A stretch of 64,000 nt of DNA from Anaerolineaceae bacterium (GTDB taxonomy: Bacteria > Chloroflexota > Anaerolineae > Promineifilales > Promineifilaceae): NCBI GenBank assembly GCA_002699125.1, contig PABI01000136.1:1-64000 (forward strand). The letters run 5' to 3'. A program made the translations under genes and the position numbers. Of the stretch, positions 35,560-44,449 are shown piece by piece. Under the pieces are notes generated by a model. It made no database searches and was not told the origin of the DNA. It saw nothing but the letters and a program-made list of their open reading frames with translations. Within the stretch, counting starts at the first letter, position 1. Every line of letters starts with the position of its first letter.

Positions 35560-35871
35560 TCAGGCAGGCCGTGGCGGCGGTGTGGCCGGAGGCAAAGAAA
35601 GTTCAGGGAGAAAATATCGAGGAACCGTGACCAACAAAACAATGAACAGCACAATAAGGCCAACATTGTTTACCAACGCCGTCACAGTATAGTTTGTATG
35701 GCAGGAATCAACGTGCGGATGCGACATCGTGCCCGGCGCGGCTGATTGCTCCAGGCTGTTGGTGATCGGGCAGCCATCTTCCCAGGTGCCAGAACGGTCG
35801 TGCCAAAAGCCGGGGGTTATCTGTGAAACAATTAGCAGGATAAGTAAGCCTGCCAGCCAAATCCTGGTCAT
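35560..35871 (-). CDS. Small PPPR-tail membrane protein, copy C
   Basis: A 103-residue protein with an N-terminal helix (IWLAGLLILLIVSQITPGF), a polar loop holding two Cys and four His (DGCPITN, SHPHVDSCHTN), a second helix (VGLIVLFIVLLVTVP) and the end LPPATPPPRPA. It starts 134 nt from and divergent to the CmtR-like regulator, whose operator lies between them, so metal control in both directions is possible. It shares its tail and layout with 1288, 23601 and 45934. Function unknown; the loop could bind a soft metal. Confidence 0.7.
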   Translation of the reverse strand: MTRIWLAGLLILLIVSQITPGFWHDRSGTWEDGCPITNSLEQSAAPGTMSHPHVDSCHTNYTVTALVNNVGLIVLFIVLLVTVPRYFLPELSLPPATPPPRPA

Positions 35872-35938
35872 GAGCCTATTGTACAAAGATTGACTGTCCC
35901 GTCTACCCAAACTTCAGTTTTCTAATCAGGCCAAATTC

Positions 35939-35987
35939 TTGCATCTTAATCGGGAAGTGATAACATATCATCATTTGCTGATATGTT
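35939..35987 (+). promoter_or_regulatory. Promoter with 9-8-9 operator for CmtR-like gene
   Basis: A perfect inverted repeat AACATATCA-N8-TGATATGTT (35962-35987) overlaps the likely -10 (TAACAT, 35961-35966), with a possible -35 TTGCAT (35939-35944) 16 nt before. The position and symmetry fit an ArsR-family repressor site. The half-site ATATGTT also occurs at 257-274 and 937-943. Confidence 0.75.
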
Positions 35988-36005
35988 GATGTTTAGGAGA
36001 GACCT

Positions 36006-36359
36006 ATGCTGCTAACTGCTAACAAAACAGAACTTGCCCTTAGAAGTAAGCTATTCCGTGGATTTGGTGATTCTTCCCGGCTGAGCATACTGGATGTCTT
36101 GCGGGATAGGCCCCTCACCGTTGGTGAAATTGTTGAAGTAACGGGACTATCGCAATCTAACGCTTCTAATCATCTAGGGTGTCTACGGGACTGCGGGTTA
36201 GTTATGGCTGAACAAAACGGCCGTTACGTCACCTACCACTTAAGCGACGACCGCGTCGGCGATATATTGGCGCTGGCCGAGTCCCTCCTGGCCGATGTGG
36301 CTCGCGGCGTGTACGAATGCACTCGTTACAATACTCCCCGGCAGCAAGAGACAGACTGA
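36006..36359 (+). CDS. ArsR-family repressor, CmtR-like (Cd/Pb sensor)
   Basis: A 117-residue winged-helix repressor. The recognition helix reads SQSNASNHLGCLRDCGLV; the Cys-x3-Cys in it plus a single Cys in the C-terminal tail (YECTRYN) matches the Cys57/Cys61/Cys102 site of mycobacterial CmtR, which senses Cd(II) and Pb(II). It differs clearly from the alpha5-type sensor at 987. AGGAGA precedes ATG 36006. Its stop overlaps the lspA start (TGATG). The operon lspA plus metal ATPase recalls pbr/cad systems. Confidence 0.85.
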   Translation: MLLTANKTELALRSKLFRGFGDSSRLSILDVLRDRPLTVGEIVEVTGLSQSNASNHLGCLRDCGLVMAEQNGRYVTYHLSDDRVGDILALAESLLADVARGVYECTRYNTPRQQETD

Positions 36360-36862
36360 TGAGAAATATCAGCCGTCTGCTGCTGGCTTCCATCATGGCT
36401 CTGTCGTTGGACACCCTGACCAAAGCCTGGGCTGTACAAACATTGACGCTTTACCAGCCAGTGCCCGTCCTGGGAGAGCTGCTGCGCTTTACGCTTGGTT
36501 ACAATACCGGCGTTACATTTGGTCTTTTTGCCAACAGCGGTTCCGCTCCGCTAATTGTTACCGGCATCATCGTTCTGGGCATGCTCATCTGGAGTCTGTC
36601 GGCAGTCCGTCGCGGCGAATTTTCGGGAATGTCCGTCTGGCTTCTCGGCCTCATCTTAGGCGGCGCGGCCGGTAACGTTGTAGACCGCCTGCCGGATATG
36701 CGCGTCACCGATTTCCTGGATATGGGCATTGGCACGGTCAGATGGTACACGTTTAATCTGGCAGATGTTTTCATCGTGTTTGGGACTCTCCTTTTACTGC
36801 TGATCACGATGACCGAAAAACCGCAATTGGAGCGTGAAAACAATGAGCCCAAAACAACTTGA
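36359..36862 (+). CDS. lspA: Lipoprotein signal peptidase II
   Basis: A 167-residue protein with four membrane helices and all LspA motifs: DTLTKAW, YNTGVTFGLFANSG, GAAGNVVDRLP with the first catalytic Asp, VTDFLD, and FNLADVFIVFG with the second. It removes lipoprotein signal peptides. A second lspA inside a metal-efflux operon is known from lead-resistance pbr clusters (PbrC), where its purpose is debated. It overlaps arsR by 3 nt and the ATPase gene by 20 nt. Confidence 0.9.
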   Translation: MRNISRLLLASIMALSLDTLTKAWAVQTLTLYQPVPVLGELLRFTLGYNTGVTFGLFANSGSAPLIVTGIIVLGMLIWSLSAVRRGEFSGMSVWLLGLILGGAAGNVVDRLPDMRVTDFLDMGIGTVRWYTFNLADVFIVFGTLLLLLITMTEKPQLERENNEPKTT

Positions 36863-38957
36863 CATTCGCGTCGGCAATCTCGACTGCGAACATGACGCCG
36901 CCGCCATCGAGCGTGGTTTGACCAATTTCCCCGGATTAAACCAGCTCAAGGTTTACCCGAAAGCAGCCAAAGTGTCGCTGACCTTTGACCCGGAGGCAAC
37001 CACACCGGAATCGTTAAAAGAAAAACTGGACGCTCTCGGTTTCCCGCCGCAGGCCGGGCTGTCCATGCCGGAGCAGCCGAAGCCCTGGCGCAACCCTAAA
37101 GTGTTGACTGCGGCGGCGTCGGGTGTCCTGCTGTTGGTGGGCTGGCTGTTAAGCCTGGCCGGTTTACCGGAAACCATCTCATTGGTGGTCTACATCGTGG
37201 CCACCCTCGCCGGCGGCTACTATTTTGGCCGGGAAGCATTGGAGGAATTAATCTATGAGCGCGAAATCGGCATCGAGCTGCTGATGGCGATTGCCGCCAT
37301 CGTGGCAACGGCGATGGGCCAGGCGGCCGAAGGCGCGATGCTGGTCTTTTTGTACTCCATCAGCGAAGCGGCCGAAGGGTACACGGAAGAGAAAACCCGT
37401 TCGGCCGTGAAGGCGTTGATGGATTTAGCTCCCAAATTTGCCCTGGTGCGGCGCAATGGGACTGAGCAAGAAATTCCTGTTGAAGAAGTGGTTGTCGGCG
37501 ATGTGTTTATCCTCAAGCCCGGCCAATCCGTCCCCACCGACGGCGAGATCATCAGCGGCGAATCGAGCGTTAACCAGGCCCCCGTCACCGGCGAAAGCGT
37601 GCCGGTAGAAAAACAGCCGAGTGACCTGGTATTCGCCGGCAGTATCAACGGCGAAGGCGCGCTGGAGGTGACGGCCACCAAAGCGTTTGCCGACAATACG
37701 ATTTCGCGCATCATCCAAATGGTCGAGGAAGCGCAGGAGCGCAAGGGGCAGAGCCAGCGATTTATTGAGCGGTTTGGGGCGCGTTACAGCCCGATTGTGC
37801 TGCTGATCGGTATCCTGCTGGCCGTCGTGCCGCCGCTGCTGATTGGCGCGGATTGGACGATCTGGCTGACGCGGGCGACAGTGTTTATTGTCGCCGCCGC
37901 CCCCTGTGCTTTGGTTATCTCTATCCCCATCACGCTGGTAGCCTCATTAGGCACGGGCGCGCGCCAGGGCGTCTTAATTAAAGGCGGGATGTACGTCGAA
38001 GAATTAGCCAAGATTGAGGTGATCGCCCTGGATAAGACGGGGACGATTACGCGAGGCGAGCCACAAGTGACAGATTTCATCCCAGTGAACAATACAATCA
38101 TAGATGATGAACAAATGGCCGAATTAGCGGCGGGGATTGAGGGGCGCAGCGAACATCCGCTGGCGCGGGCGATTGTTCAGTATGCAGAGGAAAAAGGGGT
38201 TGCTCCGGCCGAAATCAATGATTTCCGCGCTTTGTCCGGCGCGGGGGCGCAGGCGGAATGGAACGGCAAACGGGTTTACATCGGCAGCCCAAGACTATTC
38301 CAGGAACAGTTGCGAGTCAACCTGGATGGACGGGCAGCAGACATTAGCCGGTTACAGGCGGAAGGGAAAACGGTGGTGCTGCTGGGGGATGAAACGGCCG
38401 TTTACAGCCTTATCGCCATCCGAGACAACATTCGAGAAAACGGCCGTCAAGCCATCGCCAAGCTACACAAAGCCGGCATCAAGAAAGTGGTCATGCTCAC
38501 CGGCGACAACGAACGCACAGCGCAGGCCATCGCTCAAGAAGCAGGTGTGGACGAATATTACGCCGACCTGAAACCAGAAGATAAGGTCACAAAAGTACGC
38601 GAACTCGCCGAGAGATATGGTCATGTCGCAATGGTCGGCGACGGCGTGAACGATGCCCCGGCCCTGGCTGAAGCCACCGTCGGCATTGCCATGGGCGCGG
38701 TCGGAACAGATGTCGCTCTGGAAACGGCCGATGTGGCGCTCATGGCCGACGACTTAGAGAAGCTGGTCTACGCTCTGAACCTAGCAAAGCGCAACCAATC
38801 GGTGGTAAAGCAAAATCTGGGGCTGTCGGCCATCGTCATCGGTGCGCTGGTTATTGGTGCCGTGGCCGGGGTGTTCACGCTGCCCATTGCCGTGCTGGGA
38901 CACGAAATCAGCGAGTTTATCGTAATTGGCAGCGGTCTACGCATGTTAAGAGCCTAA
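36843..38957 (+). CDS. P1B-type heavy-metal ATPase (CadA/ZntA-like, APC motif)
   Basis: A 704-residue efflux pump. It has one HMA domain where CxxC is reduced to CEHD (NLDCEHDAA), then membrane helices, TGES, DKTGTITRG, SEHPLA, MLTGD and GDGVNDAP. The TM4 ion-binding motif is APC (AAAPCALVISIP) rather than CPC, and the last membrane segment has GHEISEFIVIG, not the Lys or Asp of classical Cd/Zn pumps. Cd, Pb or Zn is suggested by the CmtR-like regulator, but the ligand set is unusual. ATG 36843 fits the GGAG at 36829 better than GTG 36834. Confidence 0.88.
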   Translation: MSPKQLDIRVGNLDCEHDAAAIERGLTNFPGLNQLKVYPKAAKVSLTFDPEATTPESLKEKLDALGFPPQAGLSMPEQPKPWRNPKVLTAAASGVLLLVGWLLSLAGLPETISLVVYIVATLAGGYYFGREALEELIYEREIGIELLMAIAAIVATAMGQAAEGAMLVFLYSISEAAEGYTEEKTRSAVKALMDLAPKFALVRRNGTEQEIPVEEVVVGDVFILKPGQSVPTDGEIISGESSVNQAPVTGESVPVEKQPSDLVFAGSINGEGALEVTATKAFADNTISRIIQMVEEAQERKGQSQRFIERFGARYSPIVLLIGILLAVVPPLLIGADWTIWLTRATVFIVAAAPCALVISIPITLVASLGTGARQGVLIKGGMYVEELAKIEVIALDKTGTITRGEPQVTDFIPVNNTIIDDEQMAELAAGIEGRSEHPLARAIVQYAEEKGVAPAEINDFRALSGAGAQAEWNGKRVYIGSPRLFQEQLRVNLDGRAADISRLQAEGKTVVLLGDETAVYSLIAIRDNIRENGRQAIAKLHKAGIKKVVMLTGDNERTAQAIAQEAGVDEYYADLKPEDKVTKVRELAERYGHVAMVGDGVNDAPALAEATVGIAMGAVGTDVALETADVALMADDLEKLVYALNLAKRNQSVVKQNLGLSAIVIGALVIGAVAGVFTLPIAVLGHEISEFIVIGSGLRMLRA

Positions 38958-39074
38958 ATCAACTGCATATGGATTGCATCTGCTCTCCATCAAATCTCCA
39001 TTACTCCTTGGTAAGCTTTTCGGCATAATCCAAAACTTAACGCCGTCAAAACCGGCTAAACCAGGAGTATAGAA

Positions 39075-39767
39075 ATGAAATTTAGAAGACAACTGATTAT
39101 CGGTTTTATCGTTACTCTGTTATTGATGACTGTCGGCTTGGTTGCGTGCAGCAGCAATAATGAACCAGGCGATAAGCTAACAACCGATAATTCTCCCACG
39201 TTATCAACAGCCCCCTCTGAAAACGCGACCAGCACGGATAATATAACGCAAATAAACACAACAGACCTCGATTCGTTGACACTATTTGCCCAAAATTGTG
39301 CTGCTTGCCACGGACCGACAGGAGTTGGCACAACCATTGCCCCGTCATTAAACAGTGCTGAATTGCGGACACGGCTGGATGACGATGCTTTGCGTGACAC
39401 TATCAGTAACGGCCGTCCTGGTACAGCCATGCCGGTTTGGGGAAACACCCTTTCTCCAGCACAAATTGACGCGTTGGTTGATTTGATCCAGCATTGGCCC
39501 GAACTGGACGATGAGGCCCTGGCACAGTTGCAAGAAGAAGCAGAAACGGCCGTAGGTTTCAATAGGGTAGGGTCGAGTATGATGGGAATAGGCATGATGG
39601 AGCCGGACATGATGAACGGTCATATGGATTGGCAAGATATGGTTCCGCCCGTTACACCATATCCTGGTCAGAACCCGGCCTGGGGGCATCATGGTATGAA
39701 TGGCAATAACGGTTCCTGGCAGGGAGACGGTTGTTGTGGTCAGGGGATGATAAGGCCGGGCAATTAA
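39075..39767 (+). CDS. Lipoprotein cytochrome c with Met/His-rich tail
   Basis: A 230-residue lipoprotein (lipobox LVACSS). A class I cytochrome c domain (haem motif CAACH, Met ligand in GTAMPVWG) is followed by a 70-residue tail with clustered Met (SSMMGIGMMEPDMM, then NGHMDW) and a His/Gly/Cys end (HHGMNG, GCCGQGM). Met clusters of this kind usually bind Cu(I). The next genes encode a regulator and a kinase whose sensor is also Met-rich, so this is probably a copper-responsive unit. Confidence 0.82.
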   Translation: MKFRRQLIIGFIVTLLLMTVGLVACSSNNEPGDKLTTDNSPTLSTAPSENATSTDNITQINTTDLDSLTLFAQNCAACHGPTGVGTTIAPSLNSAELRTRLDDDALRDTISNGRPGTAMPVWGNTLSPAQIDALVDLIQHWPELDDEALAQLQEEAETAVGFNRVGSSMMGIGMMEPDMMNGHMDWQDMVPPVTPYPGQNPAWGHHGMNGNNGSWQGDGCCGQGMIRPGN

Positions 39768-39782
39768 GGCATAATACGGGTC

Positions 39783-40496
39783 ATGATTACCATTCTCATT
39801 GTTGATGACGAACCAGAAATCATTCGCATCAGTCGCGGTTACCTGGAACAGGCTGGATACAAGGTATTGTCTGCTCAGGACGGTACAGCGGCATTGGTCA
39901 CGTTTCGCCAAGATCAGCCCGACTTGGTAGTGCTAGACTTGAACCTGCCCCCTTCTCCCGGTGGTCAGCCGCTGGATGGCCTGGATGTGGCTCGCGCTAT
40001 TCGCCAGACACCAGCTCCGGCCGGGCAAACGCCCATCATTATGCTAACCACCCGCGTGGAAGAAACAGATCGCATCATCGGTCTGGAATTAGGTGCTGAT
40101 GATTACGTGCCCAAGCCGTTTAGTCCCCGTGAACTGGTAGCACGCATACGTGCCGTACTGCGGCGGACACAGGCAGCTGCCACCGCGACTTCCAATCAAA
40201 TCAAGGTCGGGTCATTGACGATCGATTTAACTCGCCATGTTGTTAGCGTCGATAGCAGCGAAGTGAATCTGACACCCACTGAATTTGCCCTGCTCCAGAC
40301 GTTGGCAACTGCACCCGGCCGCGCTTTTACCCGCAGCCAACTGGTAGACTTGTTAGGGTCGGATTATGTTGGGCTGGAAAGAACCGTGGACAGCCATATC
40401 AAAAATCTGCGTGCCAAAATTGAACCTGACACAACCGAGCCGCTTTTCGTCCTGACCGTGTTTGGCGTGGGTTACAAATTCAATGATGCCATCTAG
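39783..40496 (+). CDS. OmpR-family response regulator
   Basis: A 237-residue regulator: receiver with VDDEPE, phospho-acceptor in LVVLDLNLPP, and Lys in VPKPFSPREL, then a winged-helix domain (VNLTPTEFALLQTLA to VFGVGYKF). It starts 15 nt after the Met-rich cytochrome gene and overlaps the kinase by 14 nt. Probable role: copper-responsive control of the convergent or neighbouring copper genes. Confidence 0.92.
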   Translation: MITILIVDDEPEIIRISRGYLEQAGYKVLSAQDGTAALVTFRQDQPDLVVLDLNLPPSPGGQPLDGLDVARAIRQTPAPAGQTPIIMLTTRVEETDRIIGLELGADDYVPKPFSPRELVARIRAVLRRTQAAATATSNQIKVGSLTIDLTRHVVSVDSSEVNLTPTEFALLQTLATAPGRAFTRSQLVDLLGSDYVGLERTVDSHIKNLRAKIEPDTTEPLFVLTVFGVGYKFNDAI

Positions 40497-41955
40497 TCGT
40501 TTGCGCCTGGGTCTGTTTGCCAAACTTATGTTGGCCTTTCTGATCGTCATTGTGGGCGGCGGCTTGCTGGCGATTGGCCTGGCTCGTCGCGCGACAGCTG
40601 GTGAAATTGCGGTCTACACCTCAGCTAACCAGGAGCGGCAAGCAATGGCGCTGGCACCGTTGTTAGGCAGCTATTTTGCCAGTCAGGGCAGTTGGGCTGG
40701 TGTGGATTCGCTGTTGGTGACACCAGCCAGTACTATGATGGACGATGGCATGATGTGGGATGAGTCCGGCAATATGATGGGCGAGATGACGGGTGGCAAA
40801 ACGCAGGGGCAAAGCGCGGCGGGATGGTGGTCAGGGATGTGGGGCATGACGGACAATCGGGTGCTGCTGGCGGATAACAACGGTCGTGTCGTGGCTGATA
40901 GCACGGCTGAACTGTCGGGGCAGCAGATTATGCCTGATGTGCTGCAAAGCAGCGGCACACCGGTTGTGGTAAATGGGCAGCAGGTGGGCACTGTGCTGGT
41001 CATTGCCGGGGTCCAATCGGCTGAACAAAACAGCCACTTACTGCAAGAGGTGAATCAGGCTATTTTCCTATCAGTGCTGGCGGCTGGCAGCGTGGCGCTG
41101 CTGTTTGGTGGACTGATCCTGTGGCGAGTGGTACGGCCGTTGCGCCAACTAACGACGGCGACGCAGAACGTGGCGGCTAACGACCTGAAGCAGCGTGTAG
41201 ACATACCGTCCGGCGACGAAATCGGCGACTTGGCCGCTGCTTTCAACGAGATGACTGCACGTCTGGCACAGGCCGAAACACTGCGCCGTCAGATGACGGC
41301 CGACATTGCCCACGAACTACGAACACCACTAACTGTCATTCAGGGAAATGTGGAAGCGCTGCAAGATGGCATTTTCCCCTTATCAGTCGAGGCACTCGAT
41401 CCAATTTTAGATAAAACACAACTGTTGCGGCGGCTAGTAGAAGACCTGCGCCAGCTATCCCTGGCCGAGGCAAATCAACTGCCACTGGAGCGTAATCCCG
41501 CCTATTTGCACGAACTGATCGCCCAAGCGGTTGAAGCATTCCAATCCGCTGCGGCCGAGCGATCCATCGCCATAAATCTGGAAAACCGGGCTAGTACGCC
41601 GCTGTTAAATATTGATCGGCAGCGTATCCAGCAGGTACTTATCAACCTGCTTTCCAACGCGCTGCGCCACACGCCAGATGGTGGTGTAGTGAATGTGTCG
41701 CTGACGCATGAGGACAATAGGGTGCGTGTATCTGTGCGAGATAGCGGCACCGGCATTCCGGCTGCGGCGTTGCCCTATGTGTTTGATCGCTTCTATCGCG
41801 TAGACCAGGGGCGCGCTCGCGCCGCTGATGGCAGTGGCAGCGGTTTGGGGCTGGCTGTAGCCCGGGCGATTGTCCAGGCGCACGGCGGCGATATTGGCAT
41901 CAGCAGTCCAGTTGGGCAAGGAGCCACGATTTGGTTCACGCTTCCTAGTACGTAA
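40483..41955 (+). CDS. Sensor histidine kinase with Met-rich sensor loop
   Basis: A 490-residue kinase. Between its two membrane helices the extracytoplasmic sensor contains a methionine cluster (STMMDDGMMWDESGNMMGEM, about residues 84-103) and WWSGMWGM, a pattern suited to Cu(I) or Ag(I). HAMP, HisKA (H-box MTADIAHELRTPLTV) and HATPase (LINLLSNALRH, DSGTGIP, GSGLGLAVA) follow. It begins inside the regulator gene at ATG 40483 or 40486 and ends 9 nt from the convergent CopC-CopD fusion. Copper sensing is inferred from the Met cluster. Confidence 0.9.
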   Translation: MMPSSRLRLGLFAKLMLAFLIVIVGGGLLAIGLARRATAGEIAVYTSANQERQAMALAPLLGSYFASQGSWAGVDSLLVTPASTMMDDGMMWDESGNMMGEMTGGKTQGQSAAGWWSGMWGMTDNRVLLADNNGRVVADSTAELSGQQIMPDVLQSSGTPVVVNGQQVGTVLVIAGVQSAEQNSHLLQEVNQAIFLSVLAAGSVALLFGGLILWRVVRPLRQLTTATQNVAANDLKQRVDIPSGDEIGDLAAAFNEMTARLAQAETLRRQMTADIAHELRTPLTVIQGNVEALQDGIFPLSVEALDPILDKTQLLRRLVEDLRQLSLAEANQLPLERNPAYLHELIAQAVEAFQSAAAERSIAINLENRASTPLLNIDRQRIQQVLINLLSNALRHTPDGGVVNVSLTHEDNRVRVSVRDSGTGIPAAALPYVFDRFYRVDQGRARAADGSGSGLGLAVARAIVQAHGGDIGISSPVGQGATIWFTLPST

Positions 41956-41964
41956 ACTGGGGTG

Positions 41965-44331
41965 TTACTGACTCTGATTAGTCTGTTCTGCTTGCTCCTG
42001 TGCCGCCAAAGCACTTAAACGACGCACATAGTTAACCAGGTGCCAGGTTTCCTCTGTCGTGAGCATATCGCCAAAGGCGGGCATGGCTGTTTGTTCAAGA
42101 CCTTCGCGAATCCAGTAATAAATATCGCCATCGGGATGGGTATCGGTGTGACCAGCACCATAATCGGCTGGCGGCGGGTTCAAAGTGGGGGCAATCGGCC
42201 CATCCCCCCGCCCCATCGGGCCATGACAAGGAACACAATTTTCTTGAAACAATCCTTCACCAATGGCAATAGATTCAGCATCGGGCAATTCAGGGTTGTT
42301 TAGGAATTTGGCTGGAGTAAATTCGACGGTAAAGAAATCAATCAGCTGAGAAGCGCCTAGCCATAGCCCGACCAGGCTAATCGCTAATAAACTTACTAAG
42401 TGCCATTCAGTTTTCGCAGCCTTCACAGCCAGAAATCCCCAACCAATGGCGAATAAGACCAGAAATGCACCAGTGGCCAAGCTTCCGGCCAGAGTCATGA
42501 AGTTAGCGAATCTTTCTAACGGCCGTCCCCCACTGTCTAACGGCCGTATATTGCCCCCAATACCTGCTTCCACTCGGAATGGGGCGAAGGTATCAAAAGC
42601 GCCCGGCCGGCGAACGGCCACTTCCGCCTGCCAGGGGCCAATCAGGCTGATGTAGCTGCCCTCCAGCACATAATGGCCGTCACCTTGAGATATGGCTTCG
42701 TCCATCGCTGCGCCAATGGATTGCCCCAGAAAGGTATAACGAATTGATACTTGAGAGGCCTCCGTGACTGGATTGCCTTCATCATCGGTCACGTAAACAT
42801 CAAAAGTGTTCTGGCCCACCAACGCCGGTTCAATCGTCATCTCAATATTCAGGTCTTCTACAGGTTGTGTAACAACCGTTTTGCCAGGCGCATCAGCCAG
42901 CAGAGGCGCATCTTCACCACGCTGCAAATCCGTCAGAATACCGGCCGCCAGCAAAATCAGTAGTGCTAGAGCTGCTTCCGCCCCCACCAGGCGGCGAAAA
43001 CGACGCAGAACAGGTGATACGGTTGTTGGTTCGTCTCCTTCGGCATCAAAGAGGGCGTAGGCAGCGTCGAGGCGTGGCTTCATATATAGCAAATTAATGG
43101 CAGCAACAGCAAAAGCGACCAGTGCCAGACTCAATTTTATAAGCAATGCCCGCCCATACGCTGTGCCTACCAATGCTGTCCAGTTCCCTATATGCTGCCA
43201 GGCCAGGTAAGTGCCGCTGGCGATTAAAATGCCAACAGACAGAGCTGCCAGGGCAGAAAAATTAAGGATCAAACTCAGATTTAACCAGGTGCGAGCTTCA
43301 GCAGGTAGGTGACGTGATTGGCGCAGGGCAATGGCGAGAAAGAGTAACCCACCCGCCCACAATCCGGCTGCCAGGATATGACCCAGATCAACAGCCGTTG
43401 CCAGCAATGTATCTTCGGTCAGAGCCGCGCTGTGGCTGATAAGGGAACTGGTTAACCCTAGCCCAACGGCTAACAACAGCCCAAACCACCACTCCCAGCC
43501 CCGCAGTTCATCGCGGCCGTTTTCTTTTAAGCCTGTCCGCAAATCGGCGAGGATAAATGCAATTCCGGCAGTCAGGAACAGCCGCAGCAGCCACATGGTG
43601 CCAAAGCGGGTGCCTATCCAGGTTTGCACATTACCAGGCTGGAACAAATTATAGGCACTGGATTGGTCAATAAAAATCAATACCAGACTGACGACGAGTA
43701 AGCCCAACGCCCCCCAACCGACGATGAGACCGGTACGAGCCAGGTTGAAATCAAGCTGTTCCTCCGCCGGTTCCAATTCAACGTTGCGGACAATGGGATT
43801 CCATACCATAAGGCGGAAGGCAAAGAGGCCGATGAGTAGGGCGACGGCCGTCAACGTCAGCCAACGAGCGGCCGCGCTCATGGGTGAAAGCTGGGCAATG
43901 ACGGTTACATCTTCTGAGACGGCCGTCAGTTCAGTCACGCCTACACCAAATGAATACGTGCCGCTGGTTGTGTGTCCATCCACCGTAGAAAGCACCTGCC
44001 AGCTTACCAGGTAGGCGCCATCATTGAGCGGCGGCAGGTCAACGGCCAGGGTAATGTCGGTTTCATCAACTGACCGCAATGGGCCGACTGCTACTTCTTC
44101 ACCGGCCTGGGTCAGAACTCTAATCTGACTTAGACTTGGCACCACCGGTTCGTTGAACGTGATTGAAAGTTCGGCTGGTGATTCCTCTAATATTTCGTTG
44201 GCCCGGGGGGCCAGGCGTTCCGGTACGGCATGAGCCAAGACAGCCGTGACAGTGACACTCAGCAGTAGAAATATGCCAAGCAGAACGGCTGTTGTTTTCT
44301 TGTTACCAATTTGTATAACTGTTTTCTTCAT
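41965..44331 (-). CDS. CopC-CopD-YtkA-cytochrome c multidomain copper protein
   Basis: A 788-residue four-part fusion. After the signal, mature CopC begins AHAVPERLAP and keeps the DGHTTSG motif, so both copper ligands are present. A CopD-type region of about eight membrane helices follows (residues about 150-460), then an external YtkA-like beta domain (TIEPALVGQNTFDVYVTD), two more helices, and a cytochrome c (CVPCH, Met ligand in TAMPAFG). CopC binds copper outside and CopD passes it inward; the haem adds a redox step, perhaps Cu(II) reduction. It is convergent with the Met-rich kinase. Confidence 0.9.
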   Translation of the reverse strand: MKKTVIQIGNKKTTAVLLGIFLLLSVTVTAVLAHAVPERLAPRANEILEESPAELSITFNEPVVPSLSQIRVLTQAGEEVAVGPLRSVDETDITLAVDLPPLNDGAYLVSWQVLSTVDGHTTSGTYSFGVGVTELTAVSEDVTVIAQLSPMSAAARWLTLTAVALLIGLFAFRLMVWNPIVRNVELEPAEEQLDFNLARTGLIVGWGALGLLVVSLVLIFIDQSSAYNLFQPGNVQTWIGTRFGTMWLLRLFLTAGIAFILADLRTGLKENGRDELRGWEWWFGLLLAVGLGLTSSLISHSAALTEDTLLATAVDLGHILAAGLWAGGLLFLAIALRQSRHLPAEARTWLNLSLILNFSALAALSVGILIASGTYLAWQHIGNWTALVGTAYGRALLIKLSLALVAFAVAAINLLYMKPRLDAAYALFDAEGDEPTTVSPVLRRFRRLVGAEAALALLILLAAGILTDLQRGEDAPLLADAPGKTVVTQPVEDLNIEMTIEPALVGQNTFDVYVTDDEGNPVTEASQVSIRYTFLGQSIGAAMDEAISQGDGHYVLEGSYISLIGPWQAEVAVRRPGAFDTFAPFRVEAGIGGNIRPLDSGGRPLERFANFMTLAGSLATGAFLVLFAIGWGFLAVKAAKTEWHLVSLLAISLVGLWLGASQLIDFFTVEFTPAKFLNNPELPDAESIAIGEGLFQENCVPCHGPMGRGDGPIAPTLNPPPADYGAGHTDTHPDGDIYYWIREGLEQTAMPAFGDMLTTEETWHLVNYVRRLSALAAQEQAEQTNQSQ

Positions 44332-44382
44332 ACCAGCACTCTCTTACTGCCCCAAGAGGTCTGTGACCAGTCTATGTGATCT

Positions 44383-44421
44383 CCTCGGAAGCTGTCGGTT
44401 TTGTTCGAGCAGCTTCCGAGG
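44383..44421 (-). promoter_or_regulatory. Perfect 12-bp hairpin upstream of copper fusion gene
   Basis: CCTCGGAAGCTG (44383-44394) and CAGCTTCCGAGG (44410-44421) are perfectly complementary with a 15-nt loop. It lies in the 118-nt gap between two minus-strand genes. No T-run follows on the minus strand, so it may be an attenuator, processing site or mRNA-stabilising hairpin rather than a full terminator. Confidence 0.5.
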
Positions 44422-44449
44422 CTAAGAACAGGGCTGCTACGCCACTAAT

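Noticed and set aside
44383-44421. Hairpin as an intrinsic terminator
   Set aside because: The stem is strong but no T-run follows on the minus strand, so it is listed as a possible regulatory hairpin instead.
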